Below, piece by piece: positions 51,085 through 58,538 of a DNA stretch of 64,000 bases. The notes under the pieces were generated by a model. That model worked only from the letters and a program-made list of their open reading frames with translations. It was not told where the DNA came from and ran no database searches. Origin of the DNA: Actinomycetes bacterium. Its GTDB lineage: Bacteria > Actinomycetota > Actinomycetes > Mycobacteriales > Mycobacteriaceae. The DNA lies in NCBI GenBank assembly GCA_023460175.1, contig JAEWRC010000158.1, positions 1 to 64,000 on the forward strand, given 5' to 3'. The position numbers and the translations under genes are program-made. The first letter of the stretch is position 1. Each line of letters opens with the position of its first letter.

Positions 51085-51117
51085 CGGACGGCACGTATCC
51101 TGGATACGTGCCGTCCG
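51085..51117. promoter_or_regulatory. island operator d: 33-bp perfect palindrome centred on GTATCCTGGATAC
   Basis: The 13-bp core at 51095-51107 is extended to arms of 16 bases each (51085-51100 and 51102-51117) around a central T at 51101, with no mismatch. It lies just before the first GntR gene (ATG at 51150) and overlaps a possible alternative GTG start at 51108. This is the longest and most symmetric copy, which fits autoregulation by that GntR protein. Confidence 0.85.
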
Positions 51118-51149
51118 ACGTGCGCTCGAAAGCTCGTAGCAGGAAACCG

Positions 51150-51854
51150 ATGACGAAGACCCGCGCCACCGGTGGACGACTTGTGGACGGAATCACCGCA
51201 ACCCTGCGCGAGATGATTCTCGACCACTCGATCGCACCGGGGACGGTCTTGCTACAGACCGAATGGTCAGAGCGCCTGCAGGTCAGCCGCACTCCACTTC
51301 GTGAGGCCTTTCGGATCCTGGAGCAGGAGGGACTGGTCCGGGTCTCCAATGGCAATCGCACCATCGAGGTCGCCCATTTCACCAGCCGCGCCGAGGAACT
51401 TCGCGGGCTCTACGAGGTCCGCGAGGTTCTCGATGGGCTGGCCGCCCGCTTGCTCGCGACGCATGGCCTTGCCGACGAAACCGCCGGGGAGCTCGAAGCG
51501 CTGCTGGATGAAATGGACGGTGCTATGAAGCCATTCGATTCGGGACGCTGGTTCTCGGCTCACATGGCTTTCCACGTGCGCATCGCCGAATCCTGCGGGA
51601 ACAGCCGGCTCGGCCAGCAGTTGGACGTCATCAAGATGACCAGTGTTTCCCTGCATGCCTACCTCGGCGAGCTGTCGCCGACGGACGCCCGGCTGGTTGA
51701 CGCTCTGACCATGGCGGGCAAGCAACACCGGGCGATTCTCGACGCGGTACGCAGTGGTAACGGCGACCTCGCCGAGATGGCGGCCTGCCAGCACATTCGG
51801 ACCGTGCTGGACTCCGACCTCATCGAGGAGGCGGCTGGTCGCAAAGGTACGTGA
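51150..51854 (+). CDS. GntR-family (FCD domain) transcriptional regulator 1
   Basis: A 234-residue regulator. The winged helix is at about residues 10-75, with L-R-E-M-I-L-D-H-S-I-A-P-G and recognition region V-S-R-T-P-L-R-E-A-F-R-I-L-E-Q-E-G-L-V-R. An all-helical FCD effector domain follows, with the D/H metal-ligand pattern in E-V-R-E-V-L-D-G-L and H-M-A-F-H-V-R-I. I use the ATG at 51150 with AGGAAA upstream; the GTG at 51108 is possible. It shares its recognition helix with the second GntR protein and is the best candidate to bind the island palindrome. FCD regulators usually sense an organic acid or CoA ester. Confidence 0.85.
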   Translation: MTKTRATGGRLVDGITATLREMILDHSIAPGTVLLQTEWSERLQVSRTPLREAFRILEQEGLVRVSNGNRTIEVAHFTSRAEELRGLYEVREVLDGLAARLLATHGLADETAGELEALLDEMDGAMKPFDSGRWFSAHMAFHVRIAESCGNSRLGQQLDVIKMTSVSLHAYLGELSPTDARLVDALTMAGKQHRAILDAVRSGNGDLAEMAACQHIRTVLDSDLIEEAAGRKGT

Positions 51855-51880
51855 GATACCTTTTGCCGCCGGCTTTTCGG

Positions 51881-52699
51881 TTACTTATTGACCATGCCGG
51901 CGTCGACCGGCAGAGCGATGCCGGTGACATAACGGGCGTCATCGGAGACTAGCCAGGCGATCGCGTTGCTGACGTCGCGCGCTTCGATCAATGAGACGGG
52001 CATCGGGTTGCCCAGCCCGCCCGAGAGGGCGGGGTCGGTCGCTGCGGCGGACTCGTGGAAACCGGCCAGCATCGGGGTGTCGACCCCCGTGGGGTGCACC
52101 GTGTTAACCCGGATACGCTGGGGCGCCAGGTAGTTGGCGTACATCCGCATCAACCCGACGACCCCGTGTTTGGCGGCCGCGTAACCGAAATTACCGCCAT
52201 TGGTTCCCGCGACCATTCCCTTGAGCCCGTTCACGGAGCTGGTGATGACGATGGAACCGCCCTCATCCTGCTGCCGAAGCGTCGGCAGTGCGGCCTGAAT
52301 GGTGTTCCACACGCCAACGAGCATGACGTCGAGGGCGTCACGGAACGCTTCGTCGTCCCGGCCCTCGCCGAGGCCCTGGAACATGATGCCGGCATTAGCG
52401 AGGACGATGTCCAATCTGCCGAGTGTGCTGATCCCCTCGGCCACTGCGGACTTCAGCGCAGCCGCATCGCGGACGTCGACCACGAACGACTCCATCCGTC
52501 GCCCGAGCTGCTTCACCAGATCGACCGTCTCGGCCAGGTCTGCGGTGGTGGCCATCGGGTAGGTCACGGTCGACATCTGTTCGCAGATGTCGACACCGAT
52601 GATGTCCGCGCCCTCCTCGGCCAGCCGAATGGCATGTGCCCGCCCCTGCCCGCGTGCGGCCCCGGTGATCAGAGCGACCTTGCCGTCAAGTTTGCCCAT
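51881..52699 (-). CDS. mycofactocin-coupled SDR family oxidoreductase
   Basis: A 272-residue SDR of the mycofactocin-dependent type. It begins M-G-K-L-D-G-K-V-A-L-I-T-G-A-A-R-G-Q-G-R and has the typical insertion after the V-D-I-C strand (about residues 38-60). N-A-G-I follows, then S-S-V-N, and Y-A-A-A-K as catalytic Tyr/Lys. Such SDRs hold NAD tightly and hand electrons to the peptide cofactor mycofactocin. It is the last gene of the leftward unit from operator e, its start overlapping the DUF35 gene end by 14 bases. It likely oxidises an alcohol intermediate. Confidence 0.85.
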   Translation of the reverse strand: MGKLDGKVALITGAARGQGRAHAIRLAEEGADIIGVDICEQMSTVTYPMATTADLAETVDLVKQLGRRMESFVVDVRDAAALKSAVAEGISTLGRLDIVLANAGIMFQGLGEGRDDEAFRDALDVMLVGVWNTIQAALPTLRQQDEGGSIVITSSVNGLKGMVAGTNGGNFGYAAAKHGVVGLMRMYANYLAPQRIRVNTVHPTGVDTPMLAGFHESAAATDPALSGGLGNPMPVSLIEARDVSNAIAWLVSDDARYVTGIALPVDAGMVNK

Positions 52700-53153
52700 G
52701 GAGTTCCTCGCCTTCGTGTTGTGACCGCGATGTTCGCGTCGGATCCGGATCAGGTTCCCATTGTGGGAGAGTGACGCCCGGTTCGATCTCCTCGAACCGC
52801 ACGCGCATCGCCATGCCTTCGGAAAGTTCTGCAGCACCGTGTATCTGGCCGATGAATCGGATCGATGGATCCTCGTCCAAGGCGACCAGCACGATCGTGC
52901 ATGGTGCGGGGAATGCCTCATGGATCGTGTGCTGCAGGACGGTCCAGGAATAGACCGATCCTCTCGGCTGCACCTCGCACCAGCCGACGTCCCACGATCC
53001 GCACCTATGGCAGTAGGACTTCGGCAGGTGGATCTTGACGCCGCAGGCGTTACAGGTCCGGACCACAAGCCGGTGTTCGGTGGCCGCCTGCCAGAATCCT
53101 GCGGTCTCGTCGTCGTCGACGACGGGCAGCGGGCGCGAGACAGATGCGGACAC
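52686..53153 (-). CDS. DUF35/OB-fold zinc-ribbon partner of the thiolase-like protein
   Basis: A 155-residue protein with a zinc ribbon (C-N-A-C, then C-H-R-C, about residues 33-52) and a C-terminal OB fold (G-S-V-Y-S-W-T-V-L, G-Q-I-H). DUF35 proteins form complexes with thiolase-fold partners, for example with Ltp2 in sterol side-chain aldol cleavage. Its GTG at 53151-53153 shares one base with the TAG of the thiolase-like gene, so the two are translationally coupled and very probably one complex. Confidence 0.85.
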   Translation of the reverse strand: MSASVSRPLPVVDDDETAGFWQAATEHRLVVRTCNACGVKIHLPKSYCHRCGSWDVGWCEVQPRGSVYSWTVLQHTIHEAFPAPCTIVLVALDEDPSIRFIGQIHGAAELSEGMAMRVRFEEIEPGVTLPQWEPDPDPTRTSRSQHEGEELHGQT

Positions 53154-54355
53154 TACCCGGCCCGCAGGATCATCGCGCTGGTCATAGTCGGGGCCCCCGA
53201 GGTGACCAGACAGGTCTGTGCATCGGGCACTTGCGATGTCGACTGACCGCGCATCTGCCGCACTCCCTCCAGGATGTGGTTCATACCGTGGATGTAGGCC
53301 TCCGACAGGTTCCCACCCGCGGTGTTGATCGGCAGGCTGCCGGTCAGGTCGATGGCGCCGCTGGACGCAAATATGCCGCCTTCGCCGGGCGCGCAGAAGC
53401 CGTAGTCCTCGAGCTGTAACAGCACCGTGATGGTGAAGCAATCGTAGAGTTGGGCGACATCGATCTCGGTCGGACCGAGACCGGCGCGCCGGTAGAGTTC
53501 ACGGCCCACGGACCGCGACGGGTTGGCCAGTAGCTCGGGGCGCATTAGTGCGGGAAACACTTTGCCGCCCTGCATATCCGGTACCGTCCCTTGCGATACC
53601 GCCCGCACCAGCACCGTGGGTTGGGGCGAGTCGGCGGCCCGCTGGCCCGTGGTGACGACCACCGCGCATGCCCCGTCGGACTCCAGGCAGAAGTCGAACA
53701 ACCGGAGAGGGTCGGCGATCATCCGGGACCGGTAGTAATCGGCCATCGACATGGTGCGGCCGGCCATCATCGCGCGTGGGTTCGCGTTCGCCCGGCGTCG
53801 CACCGTCATCGCGATGCCGGCGAGGTCCTCGGTTGTGGATCCGTACTCGATCATGTGGCGACGTGCATACAGCGCATAGAGTTGTCCCGGTGCCATCAGG
53901 CCATAGGGCAAGAAGAACTCGTCGAGCGTGCCGCCACCACCGACCCGCCCGGCCTTTTCGGCCTGTTGCATCGCCGTGCCCTTGCCGAACCGCAGGCCGG
54001 AGCGGCCGTTGAGCGCGCGGTAGACCAGCACATTGCGGGCCTGGCCGGACATGATCGCGGCCACCGCTTGACCCACCATGCCGCACGGGGACGCGCCGCC
54101 CGTCCCGGTCACACCCCAAAACGTCAGCCCGCTCAACCCCAGCCAGTGGCCGATGTCGCTGTGGTGCACCGTGTCGTAGTCCGAGCGGACCACGCCGTCG
54201 ATATCTGCCGGCGTCAGGCCGGCGTCAGCTATTGCGGCCAGGCTGGCCTCGGCGGCCAGTGCCGCAACGCTGCGGCCCGATCGCGCGGAGAACTCGGTGG
54301 CACCGATGCCGGTGATCGCGCACCGGTCCCGGTGGCTGTAGTCGATGGTGTTCAC
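53153..54355 (-). CDS. thiolase-fold protein (lipid-transfer/Ltp2-like), probable retro-aldolase
   Basis: A 400-residue thiolase-superfamily protein of the SCP-x/lipid-transfer type. It has I-T-G-I-G-A-T-E-F near the start, the late Y-D-C-F-T-I segment and G-G-N-L-S-E-A-Y-I-H-G. At the position of the usual nucleophile the sequence is T-G-T-G-G-A-S-P-C-G, and counting from the following helix puts Gly (about 87), not Cys (91), in place. This, together with a DUF35 partner, matches Ltp2-type retro-aldolases rather than true thiolases. The start is the GTG at 54353-54355, 27 bases after the BVMO. Confidence 0.75.
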   Translation of the reverse strand: MNTIDYSHRDRCAITGIGATEFSARSGRSVAALAAEASLAAIADAGLTPADIDGVVRSDYDTVHHSDIGHWLGLSGLTFWGVTGTGGASPCGMVGQAVAAIMSGQARNVLVYRALNGRSGLRFGKGTAMQQAEKAGRVGGGGTLDEFFLPYGLMAPGQLYALYARRHMIEYGSTTEDLAGIAMTVRRRANANPRAMMAGRTMSMADYYRSRMIADPLRLFDFCLESDGACAVVVTTGQRAADSPQPTVLVRAVSQGTVPDMQGGKVFPALMRPELLANPSRSVGRELYRRAGLGPTEIDVAQLYDCFTITVLLQLEDYGFCAPGEGGIFASSGAIDLTGSLPINTAGGNLSEAYIHGMNHILEGVRQMRGQSTSQVPDAQTCLVTSGAPTMTSAMILRAG

Positions 54356-54382
54356 CCGGGATCCGCTCGAAGCTGACTGCTG

Positions 54383-56206
54383 TCAGTCCGATTCATCGGC
54401 ACGCACGATGGTGGCATTGTCCTCGTACTCCTTGGCCTCCCGCCACTTGGCGAGAAGCTTCTGGTACTCGAAGGTGCCCCCGCCGTAGGCGTCCACCCAG
54501 ATCGGGCGACCGTTGTCGAAACTCATGGTGGTGGCGTCGAAATCACCCTCGTTGTTGAAGTAGCCGGGCGTACAGGCCTGCACCGCGTCCGCGTTGAAAA
54601 CCAGACCCACCTTCTCGTCCATGGTGTCGCACCACTGCTGTACCGCCGCCTCGGAAACCTCGAACCTGACCACTCCGTCGGCGCGCAACTGCGCGATGCT
54701 CTCGGCAATGTGCCGGGCCTGATAGGTGAACGCGTACGTGTTGTTGACCGTGACCGCGGTCTGGCGAAGTCCGCCGACGACGAACATGTCCGGGAATCCG
54801 TGGGTTTGGATGCCATGCACCGTCCGGACCCGATCCCGCCAGGCCTCGGCCAAGGTCAGGCCGTTGCAACCGACCACATCGAAGCCGCCCGACCGGTCCG
54901 GTGTCACCCCGGCCTCGAAACCGGTGGCATAGATGATGAGGTCGACCTCATACTCGGTGCCCTCGATGACGATCCCATTCTCGGTGATCGCTTCGGGCCC
55001 CCTGCCGTCGGTGTCCAGGAGATGGACATTCGGTTGGTTGAAGGCCTGCAAGTATTCGTCGTTGAACCCCGGCCGCTTGCAATGCGTTGCGTACCAGGGT
55101 TTCAGCGATTCGGCCAGGGCGGGGTCCTGCACTATCTCGTCGACTCGGGCCCGGGCGCGCTCCATCTGCTCGATGTCGTAGTCCTCGACCGTGCGCAGAT
55201 AGGCTTCCATGTCGGGCTCGGAGCCGTCGTCGAGCACCTCCAGCGGCGGGATGCCCCACACTTTGGTCCATTCGTCGTCGACGATCTTCTCTTCGACCGG
55301 TATGCCCAGCATCTGGGCTTCGAAGTTGGCCCAACGCTTCTCCTGCCAACCGGATTCCTGGCTGGTCAACCACTCCTCGTCGGTGGGGGCGTTGTTTCGT
55401 GGCAACACGATCGTCGGCGTACGTTGCACCATGTAGGTTGTATTCGCGCTCCTGGCTACGTGCGGAAAGGCCTGCAACGCGGTCGGTCCGGTGCCGATGA
55501 TGGCGACCCGCTTGTCCTCGAGTTTGTGCAGGTTGCCACGTGAGTCACCGCCGGTGATATCGAAATCCCATCGACTGGAGTGGAACCAGTCACCCTTGAA
55601 CTTCTCGAGTCCGGGAATGCCCGGAAGTTTCGGGCGGTGCAGGATGCCGCCGGTCGCCAGAACGACATAGCGAGAGCAGATTTCGTCACCGCGGTCGGTG
55701 GTCACAGTCCACCGAAAAGTGGTGTCGTCCCAAGCCGCGCCGGTGACGCGCGCCTGGAAGACCGCGCTCTGATAGAGGTCGTACTGCTTGGCGAGCGACT
55801 TGGCGTAGTCGAAGATCTCGTCACCGGGGGAGTACCGCATCGTTGGCACGTAACCGGTCTCTTCCAGCAGCGGCAGGTAGAGGTACGAATCGGTGTCACA
55901 GGCGATGCCCGGATACCGGTTCCAATACCAGGTGCCGCCGTAATCTGCCGCCTTGTCGATGACCGTGACATCTTCGACCCCGGCTTTTATCAGGTGAACT
56001 GCCGTCAGCAGGCCGGCAAAGCCGGCGCCGATGATCGCAACCTCGGTTTCCTTCTTGATCGGTTCCCGCGGGACGGTCTCCACGAAGGGGTCCGCCTCGA
56101 GGTCGGAGCCGATATCGATGGGGACGTACTGTCCCGAGCCGCGGGCTCGGATCCGTTTGTCGCGCTCCTCGGCGTACTTTCGTGCCAACTGCTCGGCATC
56201 AGCCAT
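54383..56206 (-). CDS. Baeyer-Villiger-type flavin monooxygenase
   Basis: A 607-residue type I BVMO. It has the FAD loop G-A-G-F-A-G at about 60-65, the fingerprint F-K-G-D-W-F-H-S-S-R-W-D at 203-214, a second nucleotide loop G-T-G-P-T-A at 238-243, and the late Y-A-T-G-F-E segment. The N-terminal extension of about 50 residues and overall size recall cyclododecanone and cyclopentadecanone monooxygenases. It inserts oxygen next to a ketone using NADPH and O2, giving an ester or, from a cyclic ketone, a lactone. It lies directly downstream of a cyclase-family hydrolase that could open such a lactone. Confidence 0.85.
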   Translation of the reverse strand: MADAEQLARKYAEERDKRIRARGSGQYVPIDIGSDLEADPFVETVPREPIKKETEVAIIGAGFAGLLTAVHLIKAGVEDVTVIDKAADYGGTWYWNRYPGIACDTDSYLYLPLLEETGYVPTMRYSPGDEIFDYAKSLAKQYDLYQSAVFQARVTGAAWDDTTFRWTVTTDRGDEICSRYVVLATGGILHRPKLPGIPGLEKFKGDWFHSSRWDFDITGGDSRGNLHKLEDKRVAIIGTGPTALQAFPHVARSANTTYMVQRTPTIVLPRNNAPTDEEWLTSQESGWQEKRWANFEAQMLGIPVEEKIVDDEWTKVWGIPPLEVLDDGSEPDMEAYLRTVEDYDIEQMERARARVDEIVQDPALAESLKPWYATHCKRPGFNDEYLQAFNQPNVHLLDTDGRGPEAITENGIVIEGTEYEVDLIIYATGFEAGVTPDRSGGFDVVGCNGLTLAEAWRDRVRTVHGIQTHGFPDMFVVGGLRQTAVTVNNTYAFTYQARHIAESIAQLRADGVVRFEVSEAAVQQWCDTMDEKVGLVFNADAVQACTPGYFNNEGDFDATTMSFDNGRPIWVDAYGGGTFEYQKLLAKWREAKEYEDNATIVRADESD

Positions 56207-56251
56207 TACGGGATAGCCTCCTACGGATTCGTTATGGAGTCGGAATCGCCC

Positions 56252-57238
56252 TTACTTGAGGGCGATTGGATTGACGGGTGAGCCGACTGCGCCGGTCACT
56301 CGCAGCGGCGGCGCAACCAATTGGAACTCGTAAACGCCGTCGGCGGCACAGTCGGCCGCCAGATCATCGAGGAACCAGAACTCGCCGAGCATCATGCCCA
56401 TATCCCGCAGGGTCAGCAGGTGCAGTGGGTTGAACATGCCCTCAACACCGGACTCCAGACTTTCGACCTGGATGTTGTCTGCGGCAACGGCTGCGACCTC
56501 GTGATCGTGCAGCCAGGACGCGACGGTCCAGGACAACCCCGAGGACGGTTCCATGGGGTTGCCGGTCTGCCGAAACCTGGCGATCCAGCCGGTCCGGACG
56601 GCAACGATGTCGCCGCGCTGCACCCTGACGCCTTGCGCGGCGGCGGCCGCGTCGAGTTCTCCCGGCGTGATGTCGTTCCCGGGTTCGAGAAAGTCGACTC
56701 CGCGGTGCTTGACCATGTCGATCAACACACCGCGTGTCGTTATCCCCTTCACGTCGACCTTGTCGATCGAGCAGTGGAATGCGCCGGCGCTGGTGACCGA
56801 GGAGGCCGGGAAGCCGTTGTAGAGTTGGCCGTCGTAATAGACGTGTGACAACGCATCCCACTGTGTCGACGCTTGCAGAGGCATGATGATCATGTCGTCG
56901 TTGAACCGGAACGGGCTGGCTTCGAAGTACTTGCTGATCTGCTGTGCTGTGCCGTTGGCGGGCCACCGGCTGCCGTATTTGGCCCATGCGGTCTCGTCTC
57001 CGCCGTCAACGGTCATCAGATGCACCGGCTTGTTGCGGAAGTCGAGGGTTCCTTGCGGGCTCGAGGTGCCGAACTCGATACCGAGCGGAAAGACCTTGCC
57101 CTTTTTGACCAGCGCGGCAGCCTGTTGCACCTTGGCGTCGTCGATGAAGTTGAGCGTGCCAAGCTCGTCGGCGCCACCCCAGCGCCCCCAGTTCCGTACA
57201 TCGGCCGCAACTCGATGGAACTCGTTCAAACTGTCCAC
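56252..57238 (-). CDS. cyclase family (KynB-like) metal-dependent hydrolase
   Basis: A 328-residue member of the kynurenine formamidase-like cyclase family. It has N-W-G-R-W-G-G-A-D-E-L-G-T-L-N near the start and S-T-Q-W-D-A-L-S-H-V in place of the H-x-G-T-H-x-D-x-x-x-H motif, keeping Asp and His as possible metal ligands. G-V-L-I-D-M and V-R-T-G-W-I follow. Members hydrolyse amides or lactones. First gene of the leftward unit from operator e, before the BVMO, where lactone opening is the natural guess. The start is the GTG at 57236-57238. Confidence 0.8.
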   Translation of the reverse strand: MDSLNEFHRVAADVRNWGRWGGADELGTLNFIDDAKVQQAAALVKKGKVFPLGIEFGTSSPQGTLDFRNKPVHLMTVDGGDETAWAKYGSRWPANGTAQQISKYFEASPFRFNDDMIIMPLQASTQWDALSHVYYDGQLYNGFPASSVTSAGAFHCSIDKVDVKGITTRGVLIDMVKHRGVDFLEPGNDITPGELDAAAAAQGVRVQRGDIVAVRTGWIARFRQTGNPMEPSSGLSWTVASWLHDHEVAAVAADNIQVESLESGVEGMFNPLHLLTLRDMGMMLGEFWFLDDLAADCAADGVYEFQLVAPPLRVTGAVGSPVNPIALK

Positions 57239-57316
57239 AGTGACTCAATCTTCTCGATCGTGAGGGTCGGCGAGAGCGCTGGCGGGGGCCATCCAGGCCG
57301 GGGCATACGCAGTATT

Positions 57317-57329
57317 GCATCCAGGATAC
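57317..57329. promoter_or_regulatory. island operator e: GCATCCAGGATAC
   Basis: Lies between the divergent cyclase (starts 57238, leftward) and second GntR gene (starts 57428, rightward). One mismatch from perfect symmetry. On the rightward strand it runs into TACTAA and on the leftward strand into TGCAAT, so it could cover promoters in both directions. Confidence 0.7.
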
Positions 57330-57427
57330 TAAACAACAAGACTAAGGCCGGAATCCCTGTTCTACACTGGAGTCACCAGCGCCAACGTCCTCGCCGACCG
57401 CGGGACCGGCGCCCGTCAGGAGGAATG

Positions 57428-58147
57428 ATGACCGCCGATCCGTCAACTCGCATGGGATTGCTCAGAAGGACGCCACGGCTGGTCGACGAAGTGGCCGACC
57501 GGCTGCGGGAGAGCATCGTCGACGGCACGTTTCCGGCCGGGACGCCGCTTCCGCAGGTTGCCATGGCGGCGCAGCTGGGCGTCAGCCGCACACCGCTGCG
57601 CGAGGCGCTGCGGGTGCTGGACAGCGAAGGTCTCGTTCGCAGTTCGGATAACCGCACCGTAGAGGTGGTCGAGATCGGTCCCGACGATTTGCGCGAGATG
57701 TACGAGTTGCGCGAGGTCATCGATGGTCTGGCGGCAAGATTGGCCGCTCGAAAGGGGCTGTCTGCGCAAGACGAACAGCGGGCCCGGCACCTGCTCGACG
57801 AGATGGCCGGCTCGTCCGATCCTTACGACCCGGTGCGCCGGAACCGCGCGCACGCGGAGTTCCACGAGCTGTTCGCCTTGGCGTCCGGCAACGCCAAAGT
57901 GCAGTCCTTCGCCTCACTGATCCGAACCAGCTCAGCCATGCTGTACCTGCCGCTGGTGCGCGATATCGCCGCCAAGAACCTTGCGGCCGCCAATCCGGAC
58001 AAGACGTACAAGAAGTTTCTCGACGACGCGCAGGCGCAACATCGCGATATTCTCGAAGCGGTCGTGGAGCGCAAGCCTGCCGCCGCCGAAGATGAAGCCC
58101 GGCGGCACATTCAGCGGACGCTGCGCTTTACCCACTATTTCGGCTGA
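57428..58147 (+). CDS. GntR-family (FCD domain) transcriptional regulator 2
   Basis: A 239-residue regulator from the ATG at 57428 (AGGAGG four bases upstream; the ATG at 57425 is adjacent). The winged helix has L-R-E-S-I-V-D-G-T-F-P-A-G and V-S-R-T-P-L-R-E-A-L-R-V-L-D-S-E-G-L-V-R, almost the same recognition helix as regulator 1. The FCD domain has Y-E-L-R-E-V-I-D-G-L and the H-A-E-F-H-E-L-F ligand segment. Two similar regulators in one island suggest that both see the same operator but sense different intermediates. Divergent from the cyclase/BVMO unit across operator e. Confidence 0.85.
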   Translation: MTADPSTRMGLLRRTPRLVDEVADRLRESIVDGTFPAGTPLPQVAMAAQLGVSRTPLREALRVLDSEGLVRSSDNRTVEVVEIGPDDLREMYELREVIDGLAARLAARKGLSAQDEQRARHLLDEMAGSSDPYDPVRRNRAHAEFHELFALASGNAKVQSFASLIRTSSAMLYLPLVRDIAAKNLAAANPDKTYKKFLDDAQAQHRDILEAVVERKPAAAEDEARRHIQRTLRFTHYFG

Positions 58148-58213
58148 CCTGCTCGCATTGCGCCGGAATCATTGACGGCGGTTCATCGGGTCCGCTAGCC
58201 TCGACTAGTTCCT

Positions 58214-58226
58214 GTATCCAGGATGC
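58214..58226. promoter_or_regulatory. island operator f: GTATCCAGGATGC
   Basis: Ninety bases before the ferredoxin gene, head of the ferredoxin-P450-SDR unit. It has the same sequence as operators b and h, one mismatch from symmetry. The following bases (TGCTGC) are a poor -10, so the promoter position is less clear than at operators a and c. Confidence 0.7.
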
Positions 58227-58316
58227 TGCAGCGGTTTGGTGCCGGAGCCTGAACACCACGGGCTGCCGAGACCAACCGCTGCACCCAAGTGTCGGAGAAC
58301 AAAGGACATCAAACTG

Positions 58317-58538
58317 ATGAAGGTTCGAATCGATGAGAACCGCTGTCAGGGACATGGGCGCTGCTATTCCATCGAGCCTGAGATGTTCGAGCCCATGGAT
58401 GATGATGGCCACGCGGCCTTCCTCCTCCACGAGCAACTCGCGGATGACGCTGATCTGCTGGCCAAGGTAATCGAGGCCAGTGCCAACTGCCCGGAACATG
58501 CAATCACGATTGACGAGAGTGGGAGCGCGCAGAGATGA
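58317..58538 (+). CDS. 3Fe-4S ferredoxin, P450 partner
   Basis: A 73-residue ferredoxin from the ATG at 58317. Cluster ligands are C-Q-G-H-G-R-C (the C-x-x-H-x-x-C form, where His replaces one Cys) and a later C-P in A-N-C-P-E-H-A, so a 3Fe-4S cluster is expected. Acidic overall, as usual for electron donors to bacterial P450s. Its TGA overlaps the ATG of the P450 gene (ATGA at 58535-58538), so the two are translated together and very likely work as a pair. Confidence 0.9.
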   Translation: MKVRIDENRCQGHGRCYSIEPEMFEPMDDDGHAAFLLHEQLADDADLLAKVIEASANCPEHAITIDESGSAQR

